Of a DNA stretch of 64,000 nt, positions 25,719-34,560 are shown piece by piece (position 1 is the stretch's first letter; every line of letters starts with the position of its first letter). The notes under the pieces are model-generated. The model saw nothing but the letters and a program-made list of their open reading frames with translations. It was not told the DNA's origin and made no database searches. The stretch is from Salipiger sp. IMCC34102. GTDB taxonomy: Bacteria > Pseudomonadota > Alphaproteobacteria > Rhodobacterales > Rhodobacteraceae. A program made the position numbers and the translations under genes. The stretch is taken from positions 62,001 to 126,000 of the forward strand of contig NZ_SELQ01000005.1 of NCBI RefSeq assembly GCF_004145405.1, in the 5' to 3' direction.

Positions 25719-26408
25719 ATGAAGATCATCTGGCTCGGCCATTCCTCGTTCCGCCTCGAAATCGGGGAGGCGGTGCTGCTGATCGACCCCTGGCTTGCCG
25801 ACAATCCCACCTTCCCGGACGATCGGCGCGACGAGGTGCTGGACGGCGTCACCCATATCCTGCTGAGCCACGGCCACTTCGACCACGCCGCCGACGTGCA
25901 GGCGGTGGCACGCGATACCGGGGCCACGATCTACACCGTGATGGAACTGGCCAACCTGCTGGAGGCCGAGGGCGTCGAGACGGTGGGCTTCAACAAGGGC
26001 GGAACGGTGGATCTGAACGGCGTGAAGGCGACCATGGTGAACGCCGTGCATTCGTCCTCCTACAAGACCGAGGACGGGGCGCGCTACGCCGGGACCGAAA
26101 GCGGGTTCATGATTCATGGCGAAGGCCGCACGATCTACTTCAGCGGCGACACCGACATCATGGCCGACATGGAGTGGATGGGCGACCTGCACAAACCCCA
26201 GATCGGCATCCTGTGCGCGGGCGGGCATTTCACCATGGACATGGCCCGCGCCTCCTACGCCGCGAAACGGTACTTCGACTTCGAGACCGTCATCCCCTGC
26301 CACTACGCCACCTTCGACGCGCTGGAGCAGGACGCGGGCGAGATGCGCGCCGCATTGCCCGGGGTCGACGTGGTGACGCCGCAGGTGATGGAGGCGGTGA
26401 CGCTGTAG
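25719..26408 (+). CDS. Metal-dependent hydrolase, metallo-beta-lactamase fold (UPF0173 type)
   Basis: A 229-residue cytoplasmic hydrolase with the binuclear metal motif [10 protein letters not shown], a second His in VNAVHSSS, Asp in YFSGDTDIM and a closing VIPCHYATF. The N-terminus [14 protein letters not shown] is typical of the UPF0173 group. The natural substrate of this group is unknown. The ATG has an AGGAG site 8 bp upstream. It diverges from gatC across 133 bp. Confidence 0.9.
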   Translation: MKIIWLGHSSFRLEIGEAVLLIDPWLADNPTFPDDRRDEVLDGVTHILLSHGHFDHAADVQAVARDTGATIYTVMELANLLEAEGVETVGFNKGGTVDLNGVKATMVNAVHSSSYKTEDGARYAGTESGFMIHGEGRTIYFSGDTDIMADMEWMGDLHKPQIGILCAGGHFTMDMARASYAAKRYFDFETVIPCHYATFDALEQDAGEMRAALPGVDVVTPQVMEAVTL

Positions 26409-26442
26409 GAAATCCAAGGGGGGATCGCCGCATGCGCGGCGA

Positions 26443-26490
26443 ACGAGAGGCGCTGCCTCTCGTGCTCTTCGGGATATTTTCGGAACAGAG
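26443..26490 (+). repeat. Dispersed intergenic repeat, copy E (degenerate core, tail GAACAGAG)
   Basis: The hairpin ACGAGAGG-CGCTG-CCTCTCGT (26443-26463) is followed by CTTCGGGATATTTT and the tail CGGAACAGAG. It has the same layout as copies C and D but a different hairpin sequence, which keeps its pairing. It lies downstream of the UPF0173-like gene. Confidence 0.5.
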
Positions 26491-26611
26491 ATGAGGGCCG
26501 CGCGCGCCGGTCCGAGCGATTGCCAATTGGCAAGCGGGGGGATTTTCCTGCCGGGTCAGATGGTTCGACCGGCGTGCGGCGGTGTTTATAAAGCGTATAT
26601 TTTTCGGTGGG

Positions 26612-27061
26612 TTAGACGCGCTTGTCGAGGAAGAACTGCCTGAGGAGGGCTTCGGCCTCGGTGGCGGCAAGACCGTCGTAGACCTCCGGCCTGTGGTGGC
26701 ATTGGGGGTGGTCGAAGACCCGCGCGCCATGGGCCACGCCGCCCGACTTGGGATCGGCGGCACCGTAGTAGAGCCGCGCCACGCGGGCGACCGAGATCGC
26801 GGCGGCGCACATCGGGCAAGGCTCCAGCGTGACGTAGAGCGCGCTGCCGGTCAGACGCTCCTGCCCCAGGGCCGCGCAGGCGGCGCGGATCGCCAGGATC
26901 TCGGCATGGGCGGTGGGGTCGTTGAGCTCGCGCGTGCGGTTGCCCGCGCGAAACGCGGTGCCGTCGGGGGCGATCAGCACCGCGCCCACGGGCACCTCGC
27001 CGCGGGCGGCGGCGGCGCGGGCCTCGTCCAGGGCCTGGTCCATGTGGCTCTTGAAGCGCAT
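26612..27061 (-). CDS. tadA: tRNA-specific adenosine deaminase
   Basis: A 149-residue zinc deaminase that makes inosine at the wobble position of tRNA-Arg(ACG). It has the zinc/proton-shuttle motif HAE (His52, Glu54) and PCPMC (Cys82, Cys85) and the GEVPVGAVLI opening. It is slightly shorter than E. coli TadA but complete. It diverges from the pseudouridine synthase gene with 63 bp between starts. Confidence 0.94.
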   Translation of the reverse strand: MRFKSHMDQALDEARAAAARGEVPVGAVLIAPDGTAFRAGNRTRELNDPTAHAEILAIRAACAALGQERLTGSALYVTLEPCPMCAAAISVARVARLYYGAADPKSGGVAHGARVFDHPQCHHRPEVYDGLAATEAEALLRQFFLDKRV

Positions 27062-27124
27062 GAGCCGTCATCGCCGTAGCGCGCGGCGCTGGCAAGCCCC
27101 GGCGAAAGCGGCTATCGGCAGGAC

Positions 27125-27946
27125 ATGACCCAAGATACCCCAAAAGGCGACCGGATCGCCAAGGTGCTGTCGCGTTCCGGCGTGGCCTCCCGCCGCGAGG
27201 CGGAGCGGATGATCGAGGCCGGACGCGTGAGCGTGAACGGCAGGACGATCACCTCGCCCGCGCTCAACGTCGCGGAGACCGACCGCATCGTGGTGGACGG
27301 CAAGCCCATCGGCCCGCCCGATCCGCCGCGGCTGTGGCTCTACCACAAGCCCGCGGGTCTCGTGACCTCCGCCGCCGACGACCAGGGCCGCGACACGGTC
27401 TTCGACGCCCTGCCCGGGGATCTGCCGCGGGTGATGAGCGTGGGGCGGCTCGACATCAATTCCGAAGGGCTTTTACTGCTGACCAACGACGGCGGGGTGA
27501 AGCGCAAGCTGGAACTGCCCTCCACCGGGTGGCTGAGGCGCTACCGCGTGCGCATCAAGGGATCGGTGAGCGAGGCGAAGCTCGACGAGCTGCGCGCGGG
27601 GATCACCGTCGAGGGGGTGACCTACCAGCCGATGACGGTGACCTTCGACCGGCAGCAAGGCGCCAACGCCTGGCTTACGATCAGCATCCGCGAAGGCAAG
27701 AACCGCGAGATCCGTCGCGCGATGGAGGCGGTGGGCGCCCAGGTGAACCGGCTGATCCGGGTGAGCTACGGGCCGTTCCAGCTGGGCAACCTCGCCCAGG
27801 GTGCCGTGGAGGAAGTCAAGCGCAAGGTGCTGCGCGACCAGCTTGGCCTGCCGGCGGAGGAGGAAGCCCCCCGTGCGCGCCGCCCGGTCAACCGCCCGCG
27901 CAAGCCCGGTGCGGGCCCCGCCCCCAAGCCGCAACGCCGGCGGTAA
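27125..27946 (+). CDS. rluB: rRNA pseudouridine synthase (RsuA/RluB/RluF family)
   Basis: A 273-residue enzyme isomerising a uridine in rRNA, most likely in 23S rRNA by similarity to RluB. An N-terminal S4 RNA-binding domain (VLSRSGVASRREAERMIEAG) is followed by the catalytic motif SVGRLDINSEGLLLLTNDG, whose Asp is catalytic, and EGKNREIRRAMEAVG. The C-terminus is a disordered Arg/Pro tail. The exact rRNA position, hence RluB against RluE/RsuA, is inferred. Confidence 0.9.
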   Translation: MTQDTPKGDRIAKVLSRSGVASRREAERMIEAGRVSVNGRTITSPALNVAETDRIVVDGKPIGPPDPPRLWLYHKPAGLVTSAADDQGRDTVFDALPGDLPRVMSVGRLDINSEGLLLLTNDGGVKRKLELPSTGWLRRYRVRIKGSVSEAKLDELRAGITVEGVTYQPMTVTFDRQQGANAWLTISIREGKNREIRRAMEAVGAQVNRLIRVSYGPFQLGNLAQGAVEEVKRKVLRDQLGLPAEEEAPRARRPVNRPRKPGAGPAPKPQRRR

Positions 27947-28019
27947 ATCGGGGCGGCCCCTCGAAATGCGGGGGGGATCGCCTTAGGTTGAGCGTGAACC
28001 CGCAACCCGGACCCCTGCC

Positions 28020-28220
28020 ATGCTGCGCCTTGTCCTGTTCCTCTTCCTGATCGCCGGGGTGGCGCTGGCCTTCGCCAGCGTCATGGCCGCGCTGCGCGCC
28101 GCGGCACCGAACGTGCCCTCGACGGAGACTTCCATGCCCCGACCGTTCCGCCTGATCGCCTTCGTGCTGCTTTTCGTGTTGATGACCGGGCTTGCGACCG
28201 GCTGGCTGGGGGCGGCCTGA
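28020..28220 (+). CDS. Small two-helix membrane protein upstream of xpaC
   Basis: A 66-residue protein with two hydrophobic segments (LVLFLFLIAGVALAFASVMA and LIAFVLLFVLMTGLATGWLG) joined by a short polar loop. No family was recognised. Its stop overlaps the next ATG (TGATG), so it is translated with xpaC and probably belongs to that operon. Confidence 0.65.
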   Translation: MLRLVLFLFLIAGVALAFASVMAALRAAAPNVPSTETSMPRPFRLIAFVLLFVLMTGLATGWLGAA

Positions 28221-29071
28221 TGGCCCGCAGGTACGGCGGAACGCACAGTCCGGGGGCCGTGGCCTCTGCCGGGATCGGGCCCGCGGTGCATCCCGTGGGC
28301 GCGCGGGCGAACCTGATGTTCGTGCCCCCCGTGCTTCTGGCGCTATCCTCGCTCGGCGGCGGGCCGGTGGTGCTGGTGGCGGGGCTGCTGGGGGCCGCGA
28401 CCTGGACGCTGGGCACCTGGCTTCTGCGCGACGGGCTGCGGGCGGAGGCCGCCTATGCCGCGCGCAAGGTGGCGCGTCGCCCGGCCCTGCCCCGCAAGAT
28501 CCTGGCCGCGGCCCTCGCGGGGCTGGGCACGGCGCTGGCCGCCAGCACCGGTGTGGCGGGCCTGCTGGGGGCCGGCCTTTACGGCGTGGCGGCGGCGGGG
28601 CTGCACATCGCGGCCTTCGGGATCGATCCCTTGCGCGACAAGCGGATCGAGGGGGTCGACAGTTTCCAGCAGGACCGGGTCGCGCGCGTGGTCGACGATG
28701 CGGAGGCCTACCTCGAGGACATGGCCGCCGAGATCGGGCGGCTGCGTGACCGCGCCCTGACCGCGCGGGTGGCGGCGTTCCAGTCAACGGCCCGCGGCAT
28801 GATCCGCACCGTGCAGGAGGACCCCCGCGACCTGACCGGCGCGCGCAAGTTCCTGGGCGTCTACCTGATGGGCGCACGGGACGCGACAGCCAAGTACGCC
28901 GACCTCGCCGAGCGGCGCGCGGCGCCGGAAGCGCGGGCGGACTACGTCGAACTGCTCGACGATCTGGAGCGGAATTTCGCGGACCGGACCCAGAAATTGT
29001 TGGCCGACGACCGCAATGCGATGGATATAGAGATGAAAGTGCTGCGCGACCGATTGGCGCGCGACAGATAG
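28220..29071 (+). CDS. XpaC-like protein (5-bromo-4-chloroindolyl phosphate hydrolysis family)
   Basis: A 283-residue protein with two hydrophobic regions in the first half (PVVLVAGLLGAATWTLGTWL and LAAALAGLGTALAASTGV) and a charged helical second half. The pattern fits the XpaC family, named for hydrolysis of a chromogenic phosphate in Bacillus; true function is not known. XpaC and TelA genes are a recurrent pair, as here with a 9-bp gap. Confidence 0.8.
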   Translation: MARRYGGTHSPGAVASAGIGPAVHPVGARANLMFVPPVLLALSSLGGGPVVLVAGLLGAATWTLGTWLLRDGLRAEAAYAARKVARRPALPRKILAAALAGLGTALAASTGVAGLLGAGLYGVAAAGLHIAAFGIDPLRDKRIEGVDSFQQDRVARVVDDAEAYLEDMAAEIGRLRDRALTARVAAFQSTARGMIRTVQEDPRDLTGARKFLGVYLMGARDATAKYADLAERRAAPEARADYVELLDDLERNFADRTQKLLADDRNAMDIEMKVLRDRLARDR

Positions 29072-29080
29072 GAGCAACCG

Positions 29081-30271
29081 ATGTCCGACACGATCCGCAA
29101 GGAGGCCAGCGCACAGGCCGCGCAGGTGGAACAGATCGCAGCCGCCGTGCTGGCCCAGCCCGCGCAGGAGGTCGTCACGCTGGAGCGCGCCGACGAGGCC
29201 ACGTCGCGCGAGATCGAGAGCCGCATGGCGGAGATCGACCTGGGCGACACCGGCTCCATCGTGTCCTTCGGGTCGGCGGCGCAGTCGGAGTTGCAGGCGA
29301 TCAGCCAGTCGATGCTGACGGGCGTGCGCAACAAGGACGTGGGCCCCGCGGGGGATTCGCTGCGCGAGATCGTCAGCACGATCCGCGGTTTCTCGGTCAG
29401 CGAGCTGGACGTGGGCCGCAAGCGGTCCTGGTGGGAGAAACTGCTGGGCCGGGCCACGCCGATGACCAAGTTCGTCGCCCGCTTCGAGGAGGTGCAGGGC
29501 CAGATCGACCGGGTGACCGACGATCTGCTGCGCCACGAGACGGTGCTCCTGAAGGATATCGAGCAGCTCGACCAGCTTTACGAGAAGACGCTCGCCTTCT
29601 ACGACGAGCTGGGGCTCTACATCGCCGCCGGTGAGGCGCGGCTGGCGCGGATCGATGGCGAGGAGATCCCCGCCAAGGAGGCGCTCGTGAAAGGCGCGCC
29701 CGACCAGGACGGCGTGATGGCCGCGCAGGAGTTGCGCGATCTGCGCGCCGCGCGGGACGACCTGGAACGCCGGGTGCATGATCTGAAGCTGACGCGGCAG
29801 GTGACGATGCAGTCCCTGCCCTCGATCCGGCTGGTGCAGGAAAACGACAAGAGCCTGGTCACGAAGATCAACTCGACCCTCGTGAACACCGTGCCCTTGT
29901 GGGAAACGCAGCTGGCGCAGGCGGTGACGATCCAACGCTCGTCGGAGGCCGCGACGGCCGTGCGCGAGGCCAACGACCTGACCAACGAGCTGCTGACCGC
30001 CAATGCCAAGAACCTGCGCACGGCGAACGCCGAGATCCGCACCGAGATGGAGCGCGGCGTCTTCGACATCGAGGCGGTGAAGGCGGCCAACGCCGACCTG
30101 ATCGCCACCATCGAGGAAAGCCTGGCCATCGCCGATGACGGCAAGGCCCGCCGTGCGGAGGCGGAGAAGGAACTGCAGAACATGGAGAACGAGCTGAAGT
30201 CGACGCTGTCGGTCGCGCGGTCGAAGGCCACGGGCCTGGGCGACACGGTCGCGGGATCCGCGGGAAGGTAA
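29081..30271 (+). CDS. telA: Toxic anion resistance protein TelA
   Basis: A 396-residue soluble, largely alpha-helical protein of the TelA/KlaA family, linked to tellurite resistance and cell-envelope stress tolerance. Characteristic segments are KRSWWEKLLGRATPMTKFVA, RLARIDGEEIPAKEAL and NDKSLVTKINSTLVNTVPLW. Coiled-coil stretches lie near residues 320-390. It is co-oriented with xpaC upstream and a DUF2927 lipoprotein 5 bp downstream. Confidence 0.9.
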   Translation: MSDTIRKEASAQAAQVEQIAAAVLAQPAQEVVTLERADEATSREIESRMAEIDLGDTGSIVSFGSAAQSELQAISQSMLTGVRNKDVGPAGDSLREIVSTIRGFSVSELDVGRKRSWWEKLLGRATPMTKFVARFEEVQGQIDRVTDDLLRHETVLLKDIEQLDQLYEKTLAFYDELGLYIAAGEARLARIDGEEIPAKEALVKGAPDQDGVMAAQELRDLRAARDDLERRVHDLKLTRQVTMQSLPSIRLVQENDKSLVTKINSTLVNTVPLWETQLAQAVTIQRSSEAATAVREANDLTNELLTANAKNLRTANAEIRTEMERGVFDIEAVKAANADLIATIEESLAIADDGKARRAEAEKELQNMENELKSTLSVARSKATGLGDTVAGSAGR

Positions 30272-30276
30272 CGAGA

Positions 30277-31242
30277 ATGATCCGCGCGACGGCGCTTCTG
30301 GTCGGACTGCTGGCGCTGGGCGCCTGCACGCAACGCGCACCCGACAGCGCGCCTGCCGAGGTCACGCGCCCGGTGGAGCGGGCGGTGCCGCAGCCCGCGG
30401 CCCGTCCCGCGCCCGCCGCGGCCCCCACCCCGAGCGCGAAAAGCGCGCAGCTGAGGACCTATTACACGCGGTTGCAGAACGATCTGCTGGCGCAGGGCCT
30501 GTTGCGCGGCGACGGGGGCGGTCCGGATACGCCCTATACCGACACAATGCTGGCGTCGAACTTCATCCAGGTGGCGCTCTACGACGAATATGTCGCGGAC
30601 GGCGACGGGCTGCGCGCGCAGGCCACGCCCTCGCGGCTGCGACGCTGGGACCAGCCCATCCGGATGAGCGTGGAATTCGGCCCCTCGGTGCCGGCGGGCC
30701 AGGCCGCGCGGGACCGGACGGGGGTCGCCTCCTACGCGGGACGACTGGCGCGGGCGACGGGGCATCCGATCCGCGTGACCGACGAGGATCCGAATTTCCA
30801 CGTGCTGTTCCTGTCCGAGGACGACCGGGCCGATTACGGCGACCGGCTGCGGCAGATCGTGCCGGGGATCGGCCCGGGCAGCCTGCGCGCGATCCAGAAC
30901 CTGCCGCGCGAGCAGTTGTGCATCGTGATCGCCTTCTCCGAGAACGGGTCGAGCAGCTACGCCAAGGCCGTGGCGGTGATCCGCGCCGAGCATCCGGATC
31001 TGTTGCGCACCTCCTGCGTGCACGAGGAACTGGCGCAGGGCCTGGGGTTGGCCAACGACAGCCCGCAGGCGCGGCCCTCGATCTTCAACGACGACGAGGA
31101 GTTCGGACTGCTCACGACCCACGACGAGATGCTTCTGAAGATGCTCTACGATCCGCGCTTCACCACCGGCATGAGTCCGGCGGAGGCGCGCCCCATCGCG
31201 CGGCAGATCGCGGCGGAGCTGATGGGCGGCGGCGCGAGTTGA
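30277..31242 (+). CDS. DUF2927 lipoprotein with degenerate zincin-like motif
   Basis: A 321-residue exported protein. The signal ends in LLALGAC, a lipobox, and a Pro/Ala-rich linker follows. The DUF2927 domain fills the rest, with HVLFLSEDDRADYG, SCVHEELAQGLGLANDSP and FGLLTTHDEMLLKMLYDPRF. The HEELAQGLG motif resembles a metalloprotease helix but lacks the second His of HExxH, so catalysis is doubtful. It begins 5 bp after telA. Confidence 0.82.
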   Translation: MIRATALLVGLLALGACTQRAPDSAPAEVTRPVERAVPQPAARPAPAAAPTPSAKSAQLRTYYTRLQNDLLAQGLLRGDGGGPDTPYTDTMLASNFIQVALYDEYVADGDGLRAQATPSRLRRWDQPIRMSVEFGPSVPAGQAARDRTGVASYAGRLARATGHPIRVTDEDPNFHVLFLSEDDRADYGDRLRQIVPGIGPGSLRAIQNLPREQLCIVIAFSENGSSSYAKAVAVIRAEHPDLLRTSCVHEELAQGLGLANDSPQARPSIFNDDEEFGLLTTHDEMLLKMLYDPRFTTGMSPAEARPIARQIAAELMGGGAS

Positions 31243-31356
31243 CGTCCCGCCACAATTGATCAAGGGAACGCCCTCAAACTTGCGTCCTTTCGCCACGCTC
31301 CAATAGGATCGTAGCGGGATATCCTGGCGCAAGTTCAATTGTGTAGAGTGTTGTCC

Positions 31357-32580
31357 GTGAGATCCTTCCCCGTCCCCTTCAACGAAGAGGCCCGCCTGCG
31401 TTCCGTCTTTTCGGTGCCGGGCCTGACCCAGTCCAACAACGCCGTCTTCGATGCCATCTGCGAGGCGGCGCGCAAGCTGCTGGGGTGCCCCGTCGCCCAT
31501 GTCAGCGTCCTCGAAGACGACAGCCAGTGGTACAAGTCCGTGGTCGGGATCGAGCTGGGGCGGATGCCGCGCGAGAACAGCTTCTGCGCCCATACGATCA
31601 TGTCGGCGGAACCCCTCGTGGTGACGGACCTGTCCGCCGATCCGCGCTTCAAGACCCACCCGATGGTCGTCGAGGGCGGCCCGCAGGTGCGCTTCTATGC
31701 CGGGGTGCCGTTGATCCTGTCGTCGGGACAGCGGTTCGGCAGCCTGTGTGCGCTCGATCTGGCACCGCACGACGCCCCGCCGGGCGAGACCGAGATGGCG
31801 ATCCTGGCCGACCTTGGCCAGGCGGTGGTGGCCGCACTCGAGGCGACGCCGCCCGAGGCGACCGTGCCGTGCGTCGATCGCGAGGCGAAGGCGTCCTTCA
31901 TCACGCTGGTCGGTCACGAGTTGCGCACCCCGATGACCGTTCTGCTGGGCAGCCTGGGCCTGCTCGGCGTCAGCAACGACAACGATTCCGGGTCGCGGAT
32001 GGTCAATTCAGCGCTGAAGTCGGCGCGCCACCTGCGCGGCTTGCTGGAAAGCATCATCGACTACAGCGATGCCGCCACCGGAGAGTTGCGCCTGAACGAG
32101 CGATCCTGCGCGCTGCAGGAGATTCTGGACGATGTCGCGGACCTGTCCCTGCCCGGGGCCGACGGAACGCTGAAATCGCCCAGCGTGAACCCCGGCGCGG
32201 CGCCGATCGAGATCCTCGCGGATCCCGACCAGCTTCGCACGGCGCTGAATGCGCTGGCGCTGAACGCGATCAACCACGGCGGCGACGAGATCGTCATCGA
32301 CGCGGCACTGGACGCGCAAGGCAACCTCGAGATCACGGTGACGGACGACGGCAGTCTCGACGAGAACATCGAGCTGACGCGCCTTTACGAGCCCTTCGTG
32401 CTGGGCGGCGCCTTGGAAAATCGTGACACGCGGGGCGGGCTGGGCCTGGGTCTGCCGCTGACGCGCAAGCTGGTCGAGTTGCACGGCGGCGAGTTCGAGG
32501 TGCAGGCCGCCCCCGGCAGCACCACCGCCGTGATCCGCCTGCCCGCCTGGCGGTTGGAGGCGGCCGAGCGGGTCGCCTGA
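31357..32580 (+). CDS. GAF-domain sensor histidine kinase (orphan)
   Basis: A protein of about 407 residues. An N-terminal GAF domain (about 10-165) is followed by a HisKA-type H-box (FITLVGHELRTPMTVL), an N-box (ALNAINHGGDE) and a G-box (GGLGLGLPLTRKLVELHGG). No transmembrane segment is visible, so the signal would be cytoplasmic. No response regulator is adjacent. The start is uncertain: GTG at 31357 is used, with TTG/GTG alternatives up to 31339 and no ATG nearby. Confidence 0.82.
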   Translation: MRSFPVPFNEEARLRSVFSVPGLTQSNNAVFDAICEAARKLLGCPVAHVSVLEDDSQWYKSVVGIELGRMPRENSFCAHTIMSAEPLVVTDLSADPRFKTHPMVVEGGPQVRFYAGVPLILSSGQRFGSLCALDLAPHDAPPGETEMAILADLGQAVVAALEATPPEATVPCVDREAKASFITLVGHELRTPMTVLLGSLGLLGVSNDNDSGSRMVNSALKSARHLRGLLESIIDYSDAATGELRLNERSCALQEILDDVADLSLPGADGTLKSPSVNPGAAPIEILADPDQLRTALNALALNAINHGGDEIVIDAALDAQGNLEITVTDDGSLDENIELTRLYEPFVLGGALENRDTRGGLGLGLPLTRKLVELHGGEFEVQAAPGSTTAVIRLPAWRLEAAERVA

Positions 32581-32760
32581 CCGCGCGGCCCTGCGCCGGT
32601 CGGCGCGGGCGGGTACGCGGCATCTGGACCTTGGCGCGCGGATCGGGTTGGATCGGTCCGCGACGGGGGCGGACAGGTCCAGCGCCAGGGGCCTGCCCCG
32701 TGCCCCGAACCCGATCCAGGCGTGCCGTGGCCCGGCGCGCGAAACCCGAGGTCCGATCCC

Positions 32761-33882
32761 ATGTCCATCTTCGATTTCCTCTCCGGCCAGTTCATCGACG
32801 TGCTGCACTGGACCGACGACAGCCGCGACACGATGGTCTGGCGCTTCGAGCGTCACGGCCACGAGATCAAGTACGGCGCCAAGCTGACGGTCCGCGAGGG
32901 GCAGGCCGCGGTCTTCGTGCACGAAGGGCAGCTGGCGGATGTGTTCACGCCCGGTCTCTACATGCTCGAGACCAACAACATGCCGATCATGACCACGCTG
33001 CAGCATTGGGACCACGGCTTTCGCTCGCCCTTCAAGTCGGAGGTCTATTTCGTCGCGACCCGGCGGTTCACCGACCTCAAGTGGGGCACCAAGAACCCGA
33101 TCATGCTGCGCGACCCCGAGTTCGGGCCGATCCGGCTGCGCGCCTTCGGGACCTACACGATCAAAGTGTCGGACCCCGCGCTCTTCCTGCGCGAGATCGT
33201 GGGGACGGACGGGGATTTCACCTCCGACGAGGTGACCTTCCAGATCCGCAACATCATCGTCCAGGAGGTCAGCCGCGCGCTGGCGGCCTCTGGCATTCCG
33301 GCGCTCGACATGGCGGCGAACACCAAGGACCTGGGCGCGCTGGTCGCCAACGCGATCGAGGGGGCCGTGGCGCAATACGGGTTGAGCATCCCAGAGCTCT
33401 ACATCGAGAACATCAGCCTGCCCGCGGCGGTCGAGAAGGCGCTGGACGCGCGCACCAGCCGGGGCATCGCGGGCGATCTGGACGAACACCTGAAATGGAA
33501 GGCCGCCGAATCGATGGCCCAGCCCGGATCCGCCGCGGGACAGGCGATGGGCATGGGCATGGGGGCGGGCCTTGGCATGCAGATGGGCAACATGACCATG
33601 CAGTCGGGCCCCTGGGGGCCGCGACCGACGGCGGCCCCCGCGGCGGCCGCTCCTCCTCCTCCGCCGCCGCCCCCGGTGGAGCACGTCTGGCATATCGCCA
33701 GGGACGGCCAGACCTCTGGACCCTACAGCAAGGCGCGGCTGGGGCGGATGGTGACCGAAGGGGGGCTTGACCGCGACAGCCTGGTCTGGACGCAAGGCCA
33801 GGACGGCTGGATGCGCGCCGAGGAGACGGAGCTGGCGCAACTCTTCACCGTCTCGCCGCCCCCGCCGCCGCCGATGGGCTGA
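32761..33882 (+). CDS. SPFH-domain protein with C-terminal GYF domain
   Basis: A 373-residue protein. The SPFH/YdjI-type domain fills residues 1 to about 250 (FIDVLHWTDDSRDTMVWRFE, TRRFTDLKWGTKNPIML, LRAFGTYTIKVSDPALFLRE). A Met/Gly-rich segment and a run of eight prolines lead to a GYF_2 domain with VWHIARDGQTSGPYSKARLG, and the chain ends in PPPPPPMG. SPFH proteins form membrane-associated rings. The GYF domain may bind proline-rich partners. The ATG at 32761 gives the normal family start MSIFDFLSGQF. Confidence 0.85.
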   Translation: MSIFDFLSGQFIDVLHWTDDSRDTMVWRFERHGHEIKYGAKLTVREGQAAVFVHEGQLADVFTPGLYMLETNNMPIMTTLQHWDHGFRSPFKSEVYFVATRRFTDLKWGTKNPIMLRDPEFGPIRLRAFGTYTIKVSDPALFLREIVGTDGDFTSDEVTFQIRNIIVQEVSRALAASGIPALDMAANTKDLGALVANAIEGAVAQYGLSIPELYIENISLPAAVEKALDARTSRGIAGDLDEHLKWKAAESMAQPGSAAGQAMGMGMGAGLGMQMGNMTMQSGPWGPRPTAAPAAAAPPPPPPPPVEHVWHIARDGQTSGPYSKARLGRMVTEGGLDRDSLVWTQGQDGWMRAEETELAQLFTVSPPPPPPMG

Positions 33883-33915
33883 AACCGGATCGCGGGGGAT
33901 CGCGTGGCTGGAGAC

Positions 33916-34500
33916 ATGACCACCGCCCCCGATCCTTCGCGTGGCTGGCGCGCGCGCCTTCATGACCGGTTGCCCGCGCGGCGGGTCTGGCTGAAGACGC
34001 TGCATGCCGCGATGATTCCGATGTTCATCTGGTTCCTGGTGATGACGCCCGCTCGGGTGCTGCCCTTCGGACCGGCGGCCTTCCGGGCGCATTCGATGCT
34101 GGCACTGGTCTTCGTGAGCCTCGTGCTGTTCTGGTATGCCGATTACATGCGCCGCGGCCTTGCGGGGCGACCGGGGCCGAAGCTGCCGCCCCTGGCACGC
34201 CGCTTTCATCAGTTGGTGCACAAGGTTCTGATCTGGGGGCTTTTCCTTGTCGCGCTAAGCGGGTTCCTGTTGGGCCTGACATCCGACCGGCTGCTGAAGG
34301 CGGGGGGATTCCTGCCGATCGCGCCGCCGCTCGACCTTGCGCGCGCGAACGAGATCGTGGGCAGATTGCACGTGATCGAATACTATGCGCTCGGCGTGAT
34401 CGCGGGGGCGCACGCGCTGTTTCACGTCTGGCGGCACCTGCGCCTGCGCGACAACGCGCTCAGGATCATGACGCCGAAACGCTGGCACCGGTTCCTCTAG
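33916..34500 (+). CDS. Cytochrome b/b561-type membrane protein
   Basis: A protein of about 194 residues with four transmembrane helices. Likely haem-axial histidines are in LKTLHAAMIPMF, FRAHSMLALV, RRFHQLVHKVLIWG and GRLHVIEYYALGV. This is the bacterial b561/DHH-type architecture that moves electrons across the inner membrane. The ATG at 33916 (GGAG upstream) is used; a GTG 4 codons earlier is possible. Confidence 0.85.
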   Translation: MTTAPDPSRGWRARLHDRLPARRVWLKTLHAAMIPMFIWFLVMTPARVLPFGPAAFRAHSMLALVFVSLVLFWYADYMRRGLAGRPGPKLPPLARRFHQLVHKVLIWGLFLVALSGFLLGLTSDRLLKAGGFLPIAPPLDLARANEIVGRLHVIEYYALGVIAGAHALFHVWRHLRLRDNALRIMTPKRWHRFL

Positions 34501-34560
34501 GGGCTGGCCCTCGGCGCGGATCGTGGCATGGTGCGGCCACGCCAACCGACCGGAGCCTTC

